Assembly (NCBI GenBank): GCA_025927935.1
Contig: JAICKM010000105.1
Location: forward strand, 1-13,263
DNA length: 13,263 bases
Direction of reading: 5' to 3'
From: Chloroflexia bacterium
GTDB taxonomy: Bacteria > Chloroflexota > Chloroflexia > QHBQ01 > JADMIH01
The notes below the pieces were generated by a model. It worked only from the letters and a program-made list of their open reading frames with translations, searched no databases and was not told the origin of the DNA. A program made the position numbers and the translations under genes. Below, in pieces: positions 1-6,418 of this stretch. The number at the start of each line of letters is the position of its first letter. Position 1 is the first letter of the stretch.

Positions 1-555
1 AACCGCCGCGCCCAGGCGATTGGCGCCATCACCGTGGGCTATGCGCTCTACGACCGGGGCGACTACACGCAGGCCCGCTACTACCTGGTCCAGGCGCTGC
101 AACATGCCGGGGCCGTCCACGACACCTATCACCGCATGCTGGCGCTGCTGAACCTGGGGCGCGTGCTCACCGCGCTGCACCACTGGGACGCCGCCGCGGT
201 GGCGCTCCAGGAAAGCGCGACCATCGCCCAGCAGTTGCAATTGCCGGCGGAACAACTCGACAGCTATGTGGCGCCAGGCGAGCTCGCCTTGCAAAAGGCC
301 GATCTCGCCGCCGCGCACCAGGCTTATGAACAGGGCCAGGCGCTGGCGCACCTGCCCGATACCCCGGAAACCGAAGAACTGGCCCGGTTCGAGCGCTTCC
401 GCGCCCGCCTGGCCCTGGCCCAGGGCCAAACGGCCGCGGCCCGCGATCTGCTGGACGCAGCCATCGCGCGCTTCACCCGCCTGCAAAACATCCCCGAAAT
501 CGAGCGCACGCAGCACCTGCGCGCCCAGGTCGCGGCCCCGGATGCGCCCGGCTGA
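1..555 (+). CDS. TPR-repeat protein, C-terminal part (5' end outside window)
   Basis: The frame is open from the first base and ends at TGA 553-555, giving 184 visible residues. The protein is almost entirely alpha-helical, with repeated pairs of helices rich in Ala, Leu and Tyr. Examples are the segments around YDRGDYTQARYYLVQAL, LLNLGRVLTALHHWDAA and LALAQGQTAAARDLLDAA. The last matches the tetratricopeptide repeat pattern, in which a small residue precedes A..L..A. About four TPR-like units are visible. TPR arrays bind proteins; in bacteria with this style of genome they often form the C-terminus of large AAA/LuxR- or SARP-type regulators, but the N-terminal part that would decide this is missing. 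A GTG at 34 is an internal codon, not a likely start, because the frame and the helical repeat continue upstream of it. A hairpin terminator follows 31 bp after the stop. Confidence 0.8.
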   Translation, partial: NRRAQAIGAITVGYALYDRGDYTQARYYLVQALQHAGAVHDTYHRMLALLNLGRVLTALHHWDAAAVALQESATIAQQLQLPAEQLDSYVAPGELALQKADLAAAHQAYEQGQALAHLPDTPETEELARFERFRARLALAQGQTAAARDLLDAAIARFTRLQNIPEIERTQHLRAQVAAPDAPG

Positions 556-586
556 CGCAACGCGCGCCAAGCACAGGGCAAAACGC

Positions 587-620
587 GAGGGCGGGTGGCA
601 TCGGCTACCCGCCCTCTTTT
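587..620 (+). terminator. Intrinsic terminator after the TPR gene
   Basis: GAGGGCGGGT at 587-596 pairs perfectly with ACCCGCCCTC at 607-616 around a 10-base loop and is followed directly by TTTT (617-620). It begins 31 bp after the TPR stop codon. The shape is that of a factor-independent terminator for the plus strand, with a short U-tract. Confidence 0.8.
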
Positions 621-647
621 GCGATCCCGTCCCGCGACTCCATCTAT

Positions 648-729
648 CCTTGTCACTCTGAGCGCAGCGAAGAGTCTCGTCTCCTGGCCGACCCGACGGA
701 GATTCTTCGCTGCGCTCCGAATGACAAGG
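648..729. repeat. Long imperfect inverted repeat in the convergent junction
   Basis: The arm at 649-678 (beginning CTTGTCACTCTGAGCGCAGC) is complementary to 699-728 at 27 of 30 positions, with a 20-base loop; one more pair, 648/729, extends it. The core GAGCGCAGCGAAGA resembles dispersed intergenic repeats seen in many environmental bacterial genomes (recalled, not searched). It lies between the convergent TPR and subtilase genes, so its hairpin could also end transcription arriving from either side, although neither side has a good U-tract. Its function is unknown. Confidence 0.8.
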
Positions 730-746
730 GGGGCGTGAGAAGGGAC

Positions 747-2558
747 TCAGGGATCGCCCAACTCCACGCCGTCGGTGGACGCGCTGTTGAGCGAGGCGGC
801 GCCCGTGGTGCCGGCCCAGGCCGTGGTACCCCCCGCCCAGAGGGCCAGGTTGCCGGCCCAGGCCGTGGTGCCGCCCGCCCAGGCCGTGGTTCCACCGGCC
901 CAGGCGGTTGTCCCGCCTGCCCAGGCCGTCGTCCCAGCGCCGTCAGCGAGGCCGAACATGCCCGTGGCCGGGTCCCAGGTAGTGTAGCCCCAGTAGTGCG
1001 TGGTGCTGGTCAGATCGAGGTTCAGGTCTAGCCCGGTATTGGCCCGGCCCGGCGGCCCGGCGAAGATAGCGCGCGGCGCGTTCACCCAGCCGGCGCCCTG
1101 CTCCCAGACGCTATAGAGCGCGTGGCCGGTGGCTCCGTCAACGGCCGTGCGGGCCGTCGCCATAAGGCGGTACTTGACTTCGTCGTTACTCAGCTGCGGG
1201 TTCGCTTGCAGTATCAAGGCCACGATACCGCTGACCTCGGCGGCGGCCATAGAGGTGCCGCTGAGCTGATAATAGTAACTCTGGTTGTCCCGCGGGTGGC
1301 TCAGGCCGTAATCCACCTGCGCCGCCGCTAGCAGCCGTGCGGCAGGCATCTCGCTGGTCAGCAGCGCCCCCGCGGGCAGCGGGGCGATGGTGCGCGATGC
1401 GGGCACCAGCACATCGGGTTTCACAAACGCCGACTCGGTCGGCCCGCGGCTGGAATAGGAGGCGAGTTCGTCGTAGCCGCTCGTGGTGTAGCGCCCGCTC
1501 TTGACGGCGCCCACGGTGACCACGTAGGGCACGTTGCCCGGCACGGTGATCGTGCCCGCGCCGGGGCCGCTGTTGCCCGCAGCGGCGACGACGACGATGC
1601 CCGCCTGCCAGGCGCGCATGACTGCCTGGTTCAGCGGATCGGCCCAGTAGGGGCCAGCGATGGGCGCGTAGAGCGAGAGATTAAGCACGCGCACGTTGTA
1701 ACGCGCCTTGTTGGCGACGATCCAGTCGATGGCGGCGATGACCTGGGCATAGGTGCCCGCGCCGGTCTTGTCCAGCGCGCGAGCCACCAGCAGGTTGACC
1801 TGCGGCGCCACGCCGATGGGCGAGGGCGGCAGCAGGGCCGAGAGCCGCGCCCAGCGGTTGTCGGCGATGGTCGAAATGACGTGCGTGCCGTGCCCATTCT
1901 GGTCAATGCTGTTGCCGGCGGCGGCCCCGCTGTTGCCGTTCTCCGCCGTGCGCGGCAGGAAGTCGCGGTACACCAGGCAGCGCCCCGCATATTCGATGGA
2001 CAGCGTGCCGGTGGCGCTGTCGGCGCTGGTCCAGCCGGGTGGCGTGCGCATGGGCAACATGCCGGAGTCGATCACCGCAACCGTCACGCCCCAGCCCTGG
2101 AGGGGCCGGATCTCTTGCTGGGTGGACGAAACTCCGACCTGTCCATTGGCGCACGTCGTTTGCGGACCGCGGACCGGAATGTTCTGCAACTGGTTCACGT
2201 GAGTGGCGGCAGCCGGGAAGAGCAGCAGCCCGCGCGTATCGGCTTCGTGACTGTCGGCATCGGCCTTCAGCACGGGGCCGTCGGCCTGTACCCGGATGCC
2301 CGGGGTGGCTTGCAAACGGGCGACGGCCGCTCCATCGAGGGTCGCCGCGACGCCGTTGATAATCGCCAAGCGCGCGGTCACGGCACCGCCCGCCTGCCCC
2401 ACCGCCGTCGCCGCGGCCTCGGCGCTGCCCGCCTGCACCAGATAGCTGCCTGCGGTCACAGACGCCACCATGCCGGCCGGCACGCCGCCGCCCAGCACTC
2501 CGAGCAACAGCAGCAGACCCAGCATCACCCGGCCTAACACCGGGAAGAAGCGCGTCAT
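747..2558 (-). CDS. Secreted subtilisin-like serine protease (S8 family) with C-terminal AWAG repeats
   Basis: Predicted product of 603 residues. The start is the ATG at 2558, preceded by GGAG at 8 bases' spacing; a start 12 codons further up is possible but would put an arginine-rich leader ahead of the signal peptide. Residues 1-36 form a signal peptide with a Leu/Gly-rich core. Residues 38-100 look like an inhibitor-I9-type propeptide. The catalytic triad is intact: Asp164 in AVIDSG, His223 in NGHGTHV, Ser436 in LSGTSMA, with oxyanion Asn329 in AAAGNSG. The only two cysteines, 136 and 194, could form a disulfide. After the catalytic domain, residues 543-584 are six tandem heptapeptides of TTAWAGG type. 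The protein should be exported and degrade proteins or peptides outside the cytoplasm. It is monocistronic, divergent from the SDR gene and convergent with the TPR gene. Confidence 0.93.
   Translation of the reverse strand: MTRFFPVLGRVMLGLLLLLGVLGGGVPAGMVASVTAGSYLVQAGSAEAAATAVGQAGGAVTARLAIINGVAATLDGAAVARLQATPGIRVQADGPVLKADADSHEADTRGLLLFPAAATHVNQLQNIPVRGPQTTCANGQVGVSSTQQEIRPLQGWGVTVAVIDSGMLPMRTPPGWTSADSATGTLSIEYAGRCLVYRDFLPRTAENGNSGAAAGNSIDQNGHGTHVISTIADNRWARLSALLPPSPIGVAPQVNLLVARALDKTGAGTYAQVIAAIDWIVANKARYNVRVLNLSLYAPIAGPYWADPLNQAVMRAWQAGIVVVAAAGNSGPGAGTITVPGNVPYVVTVGAVKSGRYTTSGYDELASYSSRGPTESAFVKPDVLVPASRTIAPLPAGALLTSEMPAARLLAAAQVDYGLSHPRDNQSYYYQLSGTSMAAAEVSGIVALILQANPQLSNDEVKYRLMATARTAVDGATGHALYSVWEQGAGWVNAPRAIFAGPPGRANTGLDLNLDLTSTTHYWGYTTWDPATGMFGLADGAGTTAWAGGTTAWAGGTTAWAGGTTAWAGNLALWAGGTTAWAGTTGAASLNSASTDGVELGDP
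807..932 (-). repeat. Six tandem 21-bp units coding TTAWAGG heptapeptides
   Basis: Residues 543-584 of the subtilase read TTAWAGG three times, then TTAWAGN, LALWAGG and TTAWAGT. The 21-bp units differ largely at third codon positions: the first unit uses ACG-ACG-GCC-TGG-GCA-GGC and the last ACC-ACG-GCC-TGG-GCC-GGC. The protein motif is thus better conserved than the DNA, which suggests selection on the peptide and an array that is not freshly expanded. Confidence 0.9.
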
Positions 2559-2668
2559 CACACGTTCTCCACCACCACGGCCACGGCGTGGCACACCTGA
2601 CTCAGGCTAACATTCACCGTACACTGCATAACTTGACCCGCGGCCCTGCAACCCGCATGGGCCATTCC

Positions 2669-2697
2669 ATTCTAGCACGCTCATCCCACCGGCACAA
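2669..2697 (-). promoter_or_regulatory. Candidate sigma-70-type promoter for the subtilase gene
   Basis: On the minus strand TTGTGC (2697-2692) is followed after exactly 17 bases by TAGAAT (2674-2669), with an upstream TGC giving an extended -10. This would leave a leader of about 105 bases before the subtilase ATG. The -35 matches the consensus only in TTG. No experimental support is available. Confidence 0.45.
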
Positions 2698-2851
2698 TAG
2701 ACCCTTAGCCCAATTCCGGGGACTACCGTCCTACAATTTGTGCAGATATTCAAGGGATATGTATCAAGGAGCCAGGGCGGGAGATGATCAGCCGACCAGC
2801 GTCATCAGGCGGTGGATAAACGCCGTTCTGGTAGCAGCCGGGGGACGCCCA

Positions 2852-2860
2852 TGCTATAAT
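2852..2860 (+). promoter_or_regulatory. Extended -10 promoter for the SDR gene
   Basis: TGCTATAAT gives a perfect TATAAT hexamer (2855-2860) with a TG extension, in a GC-rich setting where this is unlikely by chance. The hexamer 17 bases upstream (TAGCAG) is a poor -35, as is usual for extended -10 promoters. Transcription would start near 2866-2868, about 65 bases before the SDR ATG. Confidence 0.6.
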
Positions 2861-2861
2861 C

Positions 2862-2889
2862 ACCCGGCCCGGTCGCGGATGGGCCGGGT
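2862..2889 (+). promoter_or_regulatory. Perfect 9-bp inverted repeat at the SDR transcription start (possible operator)
   Basis: ACCCGGCCC at 2862-2870 is exactly complementary to GGGCCGGGT at 2881-2889 with a 10-base spacer. It sits immediately downstream of the TATAAT box and spans the expected start site, a usual place for a repressor operator. It could instead fold as a hairpin at the 5' end of the mRNA. No regulator gene is adjacent. Confidence 0.45.
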
Positions 2890-2931
2890 AGCAGGCGGGA
2901 AGCCGCGCCACGCACACCTAAGGAGCGCAAA

Positions 2932-3696
2932 ATGAGTATACTTTCGGGCCGGGCGGCCCTCGTGACCGGCGCCGGGACCGGCATCGGCCAGGGCATCGCG
3001 CTGGAACTGGCCCGCCAGGGCGCAGCGGTCGCCGTCCACTATGCCGGCAACGCGGCGGGCGCGCAGGACACCGTGGCCCAGATCGCCGGCGCGGGCGGCC
3101 AGGCCCACCTGATCCAGGCCGATCTGCGCCAGGTGAGCGAGTGCCGGCGCGTCGTCGCCGCAGCCGTCGAAACCCTGGGCGGCCTCGACATCGTGGTGAA
3201 CAACGCGGGCGTCACCCGCACACTGCCGTTCGCCGAGACCGGCGAGGCTGTTTACAACGAAGTGTTCGACCTCAACATGCGCGGCTACTTCTTCTGCGCG
3301 CAAGAGGCCCTGCCCCACCTGGCCCGCCGGGGCGGCGGCAGTATCGTCAATATTACCTCGGTACACGGCGCCGCGGGCACGCCCGGATACGTGGCCTATG
3401 CTGCAAGTAAAGGGGCGATCATCGCCTTCACCCGCACCCTGGCCGTGGAACTGGCGCCCCAGCATATCCGGGTCAACGCCATCGGGCCGGGTGTGATCGA
3501 GGTGCCGCGCTACTACGCGGGCGGCGGCTATGACCCCGCAGCCGCCGCCCGGCTCGTGCCGTGGGGCCGGGTGGGCCGGCCCGCCGATGTCGCGACGGCG
3601 GTCGCCTTCCTCGCCTCCGATGCTGCCGAGTTCATCACCGGCCAGGTGCTCTACGTGGACGGCGGCACACAGGCCCGCATGGGCATGGACGAGTAG
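2932..3696 (+). CDS. SDR-family NAD(P)-dependent oxidoreductase
   Basis: Predicted product of 254 residues, the normal length of a classical short-chain dehydrogenase/reductase. The ATG at 2932 has AGGAG seven bases upstream. The Rossmann cofactor motif TGAGTGIG is at residues 12-19 and NNAG at 90-93. The catalytic tetrad is complete: Asn115, Ser143, Tyr156 and Lys160 (YAASK). His38-Tyr39 after the second beta strand, in place of an acidic residue, leans towards NADP(H) rather than NAD(H). The C-terminal substrate-loop region ends with the typical [10 protein letters not shown]...[12 protein letters not shown]. It reduces a carbonyl or oxidises an alcohol in the cytoplasm. The closest well-known relatives are 3-oxoacyl-ACP reductase (FabG) and glucose 1-dehydrogenase types, but the substrate cannot be deduced. 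It stands alone, transcribed away from the subtilase and towards the VWA cluster. Confidence 0.93.
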   Translation: MSILSGRAALVTGAGTGIGQGIALELARQGAAVAVHYAGNAAGAQDTVAQIAGAGGQAHLIQADLRQVSECRRVVAAAVETLGGLDIVVNNAGVTRTLPFAETGEAVYNEVFDLNMRGYFFCAQEALPHLARRGGGSIVNITSVHGAAGTPGYVAYAASKGAIIAFTRTLAVELAPQHIRVNAIGPGVIEVPRYYAGGGYDPAAAARLVPWGRVGRPADVATAVAFLASDAAEFITGQVLYVDGGTQARMGMDE

Positions 3697-3716
3697 GCCG
3701 GCATCTCCCTGCGTGG

Positions 3717-3745
3717 GCCGGGCCGGTTTGCAACCGGCCCCTACA
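3717..3745. repeat. Palindromic intergenic repeat, copy 1 (TGC centre)
   Basis: A 29-bp element whose core is the perfect palindrome GGGCCGGTT / AACCGGCCC around TGC, ending in CCCCTACA on the plus strand. It begins 20 bp after the SDR stop and is identical to copy 2. Location between convergent genes fits a bidirectional hairpin terminator or a REP-like element; there is no U-tract. Confidence 0.9.
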
Positions 3746-3763
3746 AGGCCCAGACTATTGTGA

Positions 3764-3792
3764 GCCGGGCCGGTTTGCAACCGGCCCCTACA
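3764..3792. repeat. Palindromic intergenic repeat, copy 2 (TGC centre), overlapping a stop codon
   Basis: Identical over 29 bp to copy 1 and in the same orientation, 47 bp further on. Its CCTACA end overlaps the last five bases of the minus-strand VWA gene, so that gene's TAG stop (3790-3788) is made of repeat sequence. Confidence 0.9.
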
Positions 3793-6418
3793 CGGGCGCG
3801 GCGCGTGCGCGCGGGCGGGCGAAGTAGACGCGGCGCACGGCGACCCCGACGAGAAGCAAGAGCAACGCGGGGATCAGAAAGTAAGGCCAGAGCGGTTGGC
3901 GGCCCGGCGCGGCGACGGTCAGCCCCTGGCGATCCAGCGCGGCAGCCGGCGTGGTCAGATACGCCTTGCCGTCCGCCAGCGTCTGGAGGAGCGGGTCGTT
4001 GGTTCCGGCGTGGAGTAATTCGGGGCCGGGCGGCACGCTGAAGCCTGCCGTCTCGCTCACGGTCTGGCCGCCCTCCTGGCGGGTGAAGCGGGCCTCATAG
4101 GCGCCCGGCTCGGCCAGCGGCAGATCGCCCTCGTAGCGGCCCGGCGCCGTCTGCGCCAGCAGCGTGGTCGTGACGGCACCCGACGGCGCGCGCACCGCCG
4201 CCGTGAGGTTGGCGAGGTCGGCGAAGCTGTTGTCGTCATGGAGGCTTTCCACGGTCAGGTGGGCCACGCCGTAGCCGCTCGCCGCGCCGGCCTGCCGGCT
4301 CACGGAAATCGCCGGCTGCAACTGCGGCTCGATCGGGCTGGGCATCGACCAGCGCACCGCCTGGTCCCAGAAGCGAGCGAATTCTTCCCACGTCAGCCAG
4401 GGACCGGCCCAACCCGGCCCGGCATCGGACGTAAAGGCTACCACGCGCCCCAGCCCGTAGCTCCAATGGGCCAGCAGCGGATCGCCCTGGTCCGTAACCA
4501 GGCCCACCGTGGCCGTATCTTTGGCGGTGGTGCGTTCGTAGCCGCGCAGTTGCGGCAGGTCCTGCGGCGCGAAGCCGCGCAGCACCGGGCTGGGCACCAG
4601 CAGTTGCGGCTGCACCGCGCCTTCGACCAGCGGCTCCTTCAGCGCCAGGTCCAACTCTTTGAATACGATCTTGGGGATATTCTGCGGTCGCTCGGTGAAA
4701 TAGTAGCGACCCTGGCCCAGCTTCGCCAGTTGCGTCAGCAACTCCTGATCGGCGTCGCTGCCGATGCCGATGGTCGAGAGGGTCACGTCCGCCTTTTGCA
4801 GGTCGCTCAACACCGGGCCGTAGTCCTCATAGCCGAACTCGCGGCCGTCGGTGAGCAGCACCAGATGCTTGGTGGGCGCGGTGATCGCCTCGATGGCTTG
4901 CGCGGCCTCCTCCACCGCCGGGTGGATGGATGTCCCGCCGCCGGGCCGGATCTCGGAGATCAACTGCTTGGCGCGCTGCTTGTCGGCATCGGATTGGATG
5001 GGGCCGAGGGGCACGGCCCACGTATTCGCCATATCGAAGGCCAGCACACCCAGGATGTCGCCCTCGCGCAGCGAGTCCACCGCCAACTGCGCGGCCTGGC
5101 GAGCCATGGCGAGCTTGGTCACGCCGTCGTCGAAGACGCTGCGGTCGTTCATGCTGTAGGAGCGGTCGATGATGAGGATCAGGGCCGTCGCGCCCTGCGC
5201 CGGGCGCGGCGGCGGCTTGGACGACACGGGCAGCACTTCCTCGAACACGCTGTCGGCGTAGCCGCCGCGGGCGTAGCTGGTGCGACCGCCGACCGTGACC
5301 AGGCCGCCGCCGTGACGGCGCACATACTCCTGCACAGTCCGTTGCTGGTCGAGCGTCAGGCTCGTGGCCGCGACGTTGTTCAGGATAACGCTATCGTAAG
5401 CGTCGAGTCCGCCGGCCTGGGCGGGAACGTTGGCCGGGCTTCCCACGTCCACCGTCATCCCGCGCCCGGCCAGCGCGCTCGCCAGATTCGCCGCCTCGCC
5501 CGTGCGGTCTTCGAGCACCAGCACATGCGGGGCCGGTTTGACCACCACCGAGGCGCTGGTGGTGTTATTGGCCGCCGTGCTGTCCGCCGTGGTGTTCACC
5601 GTCACATCGACGCGATGAAAACCGGGCGTTTGCGCCTGCTGGTCGAGCGCGATGTGGCTCGTGCCGGCGGTCAGGGTCACGGCCTGCCGCCCCTGCACCT
5701 GGCCGTCCACGCGCACCTGCACCGTAGCCGGGGTGGCGCCTGTGCTGAACACGGTCACGTTACTGGACAGCGCGTCGCCGACCCGCGCATAGGAGGGCAT
5801 CGCCAGTTCCTGGGCCACCACTTCGGGATCGCCCAGCGCGGGCAGCGCGACCACGTTCAGGTCGATGCCGCGGGCCTGGAGGCGGGCCGCTTCGTCGGCG
5901 GCGCGGCCCTGCGTCTCCCAGCCGTCACTCAGCAAGACGACGCGCCGCCGCCCGCTGTCGGGCAGCAGGCTCCCGGCGAGACGCAGGCCCGCGGCGAGGT
6001 CCGTCCCGCCGCCCGCCGCGCCGCCGGCTGCTGCGGTGTCCTGCCACGCCTCGCGCGCCAGGTCGTCCGCATTCAGCAGCCGGGCCGTGCTGCCCGCCGC
6101 CACCAGGCGCACGTGGTCGGTGGGGCCGGCGCCGGCCAGCACGTCTTGCGCATAGGTGCGCGCCTGCGCGCGGCTCGCCGGGCTGAGGCTGGCCGAGCTA
6201 TCCAGCACCAGCACCAGGTTCATGTCCTGGTCCGGCTTAGGCAACACGGGCTGGGCCAGCGCCGCCAGCAGCAACAGCGCGGAGGCGCCTTCCAGCGCAA
6301 TCGCCAGGCGGCGCCGCCAGCGCGCCAGCCCGGCCAGGCGCCGCCCGGCCAGCAGCAACAGCGGGATAGCGAGCGCCAGCCAGAGCACTTCGGGACGCAA
6401 GAAGACGATGTTGCTCAC
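3788..6418 (-). CDS. Large membrane protein with two VWA domains and a GATase1-like domain
   Basis: Predicted product of 876 residues from the GTG at 6418, which overlaps the upstream stop as GTGA and has GAGG six bases before it. Order of parts: membrane segments near 10-26 and 38-55; first VWA domain about 67-195 with MIDAS D73-x-S75-x-S77 and a second loop SDG at 164-166; a beta-sandwich-like region about 214-294; a class-I glutamine-amidotransferase-like fold about 298-397; second VWA domain about 412-589 with D418-x-S420-x-S422, Thr496 and TDG near 523-525; a C-terminal beta-rich region; a final membrane segment about 842-861 with a basic tail. I find no cysteine anywhere, so the amidotransferase-like domain cannot be a catalytic amidotransferase. 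This architecture is known from uncharacterised VWA membrane proteins encoded beside MoxR. It is the last gene of the coupled cluster, and its stop codon lies inside repeat copy 2. Confidence 0.88.
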   Translation of the reverse strand: MSNIVFLRPEVLWLALAIPLLLLAGRRLAGLARWRRRLAIALEGASALLLLAALAQPVLPKPDQDMNLVLVLDSSASLSPASRAQARTYAQDVLAGAGPTDHVRLVAAGSTARLLNADDLAREAWQDTAAAGGAAGGGTDLAAGLRLAGSLLPDSGRRRVVLLSDGWETQGRAADEAARLQARGIDLNVVALPALGDPEVVAQELAMPSYARVGDALSSNVTVFSTGATPATVQVRVDGQVQGRQAVTLTAGTSHIALDQQAQTPGFHRVDVTVNTTADSTAANNTTSASVVVKPAPHVLVLEDRTGEAANLASALAGRGMTVDVGSPANVPAQAGGLDAYDSVILNNVAATSLTLDQQRTVQEYVRRHGGGLVTVGGRTSYARGGYADSVFEEVLPVSSKPPPRPAQGATALILIIDRSYSMNDRSVFDDGVTKLAMARQAAQLAVDSLREGDILGVLAFDMANTWAVPLGPIQSDADKQRAKQLISEIRPGGGTSIHPAVEEAAQAIEAITAPTKHLVLLTDGREFGYEDYGPVLSDLQKADVTLSTIGIGSDADQELLTQLAKLGQGRYYFTERPQNIPKIVFKELDLALKEPLVEGAVQPQLLVPSPVLRGFAPQDLPQLRGYERTTAKDTATVGLVTDQGDPLLAHWSYGLGRVVAFTSDAGPGWAGPWLTWEEFARFWDQAVRWSMPSPIEPQLQPAISVSRQAGAASGYGVAHLTVESLHDDNSFADLANLTAAVRAPSGAVTTTLLAQTAPGRYEGDLPLAEPGAYEARFTRQEGGQTVSETAGFSVPPGPELLHAGTNDPLLQTLADGKAYLTTPAAALDRQGLTVAAPGRQPLWPYFLIPALLLLLVGVAVRRVYFARPRARAAPV

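Larger units (their letters stand above)
2559..2931. other. Divergent intergenic spacer between subtilase and SDR genes
   Basis: A 373-bp stretch with no convincing gene. It looks less GC-rich in its middle than the flanking genes. It holds one candidate promoter facing each gene and a perfect inverted repeat near the SDR promoter. A 115-codon plus-strand reading frame crosses it, but that frame runs through the promoters, has no ribosome binding site and resembles no protein I recognise. Confidence 0.7.

Noticed and set aside
747..2558. Subtilase as a class of regulated toxin-like or lantibiotic-processing protease
   Set aside because: No precursor peptide, modification enzyme or transporter lies nearby, so a general secreted protease is the supported reading.
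2588..2935. Plus-strand 115-codon frame in the divergent spacer
   Set aside because: It runs through both candidate promoters and ends on the SDR start; no ribosome binding site, no recognisable domain.
3717..3792. CRISPR array formed by the 29-bp repeats
   Set aside because: Only two copies per site, strongly palindromic over the whole core, one overlapping a coding end, and no cas genes in the window.
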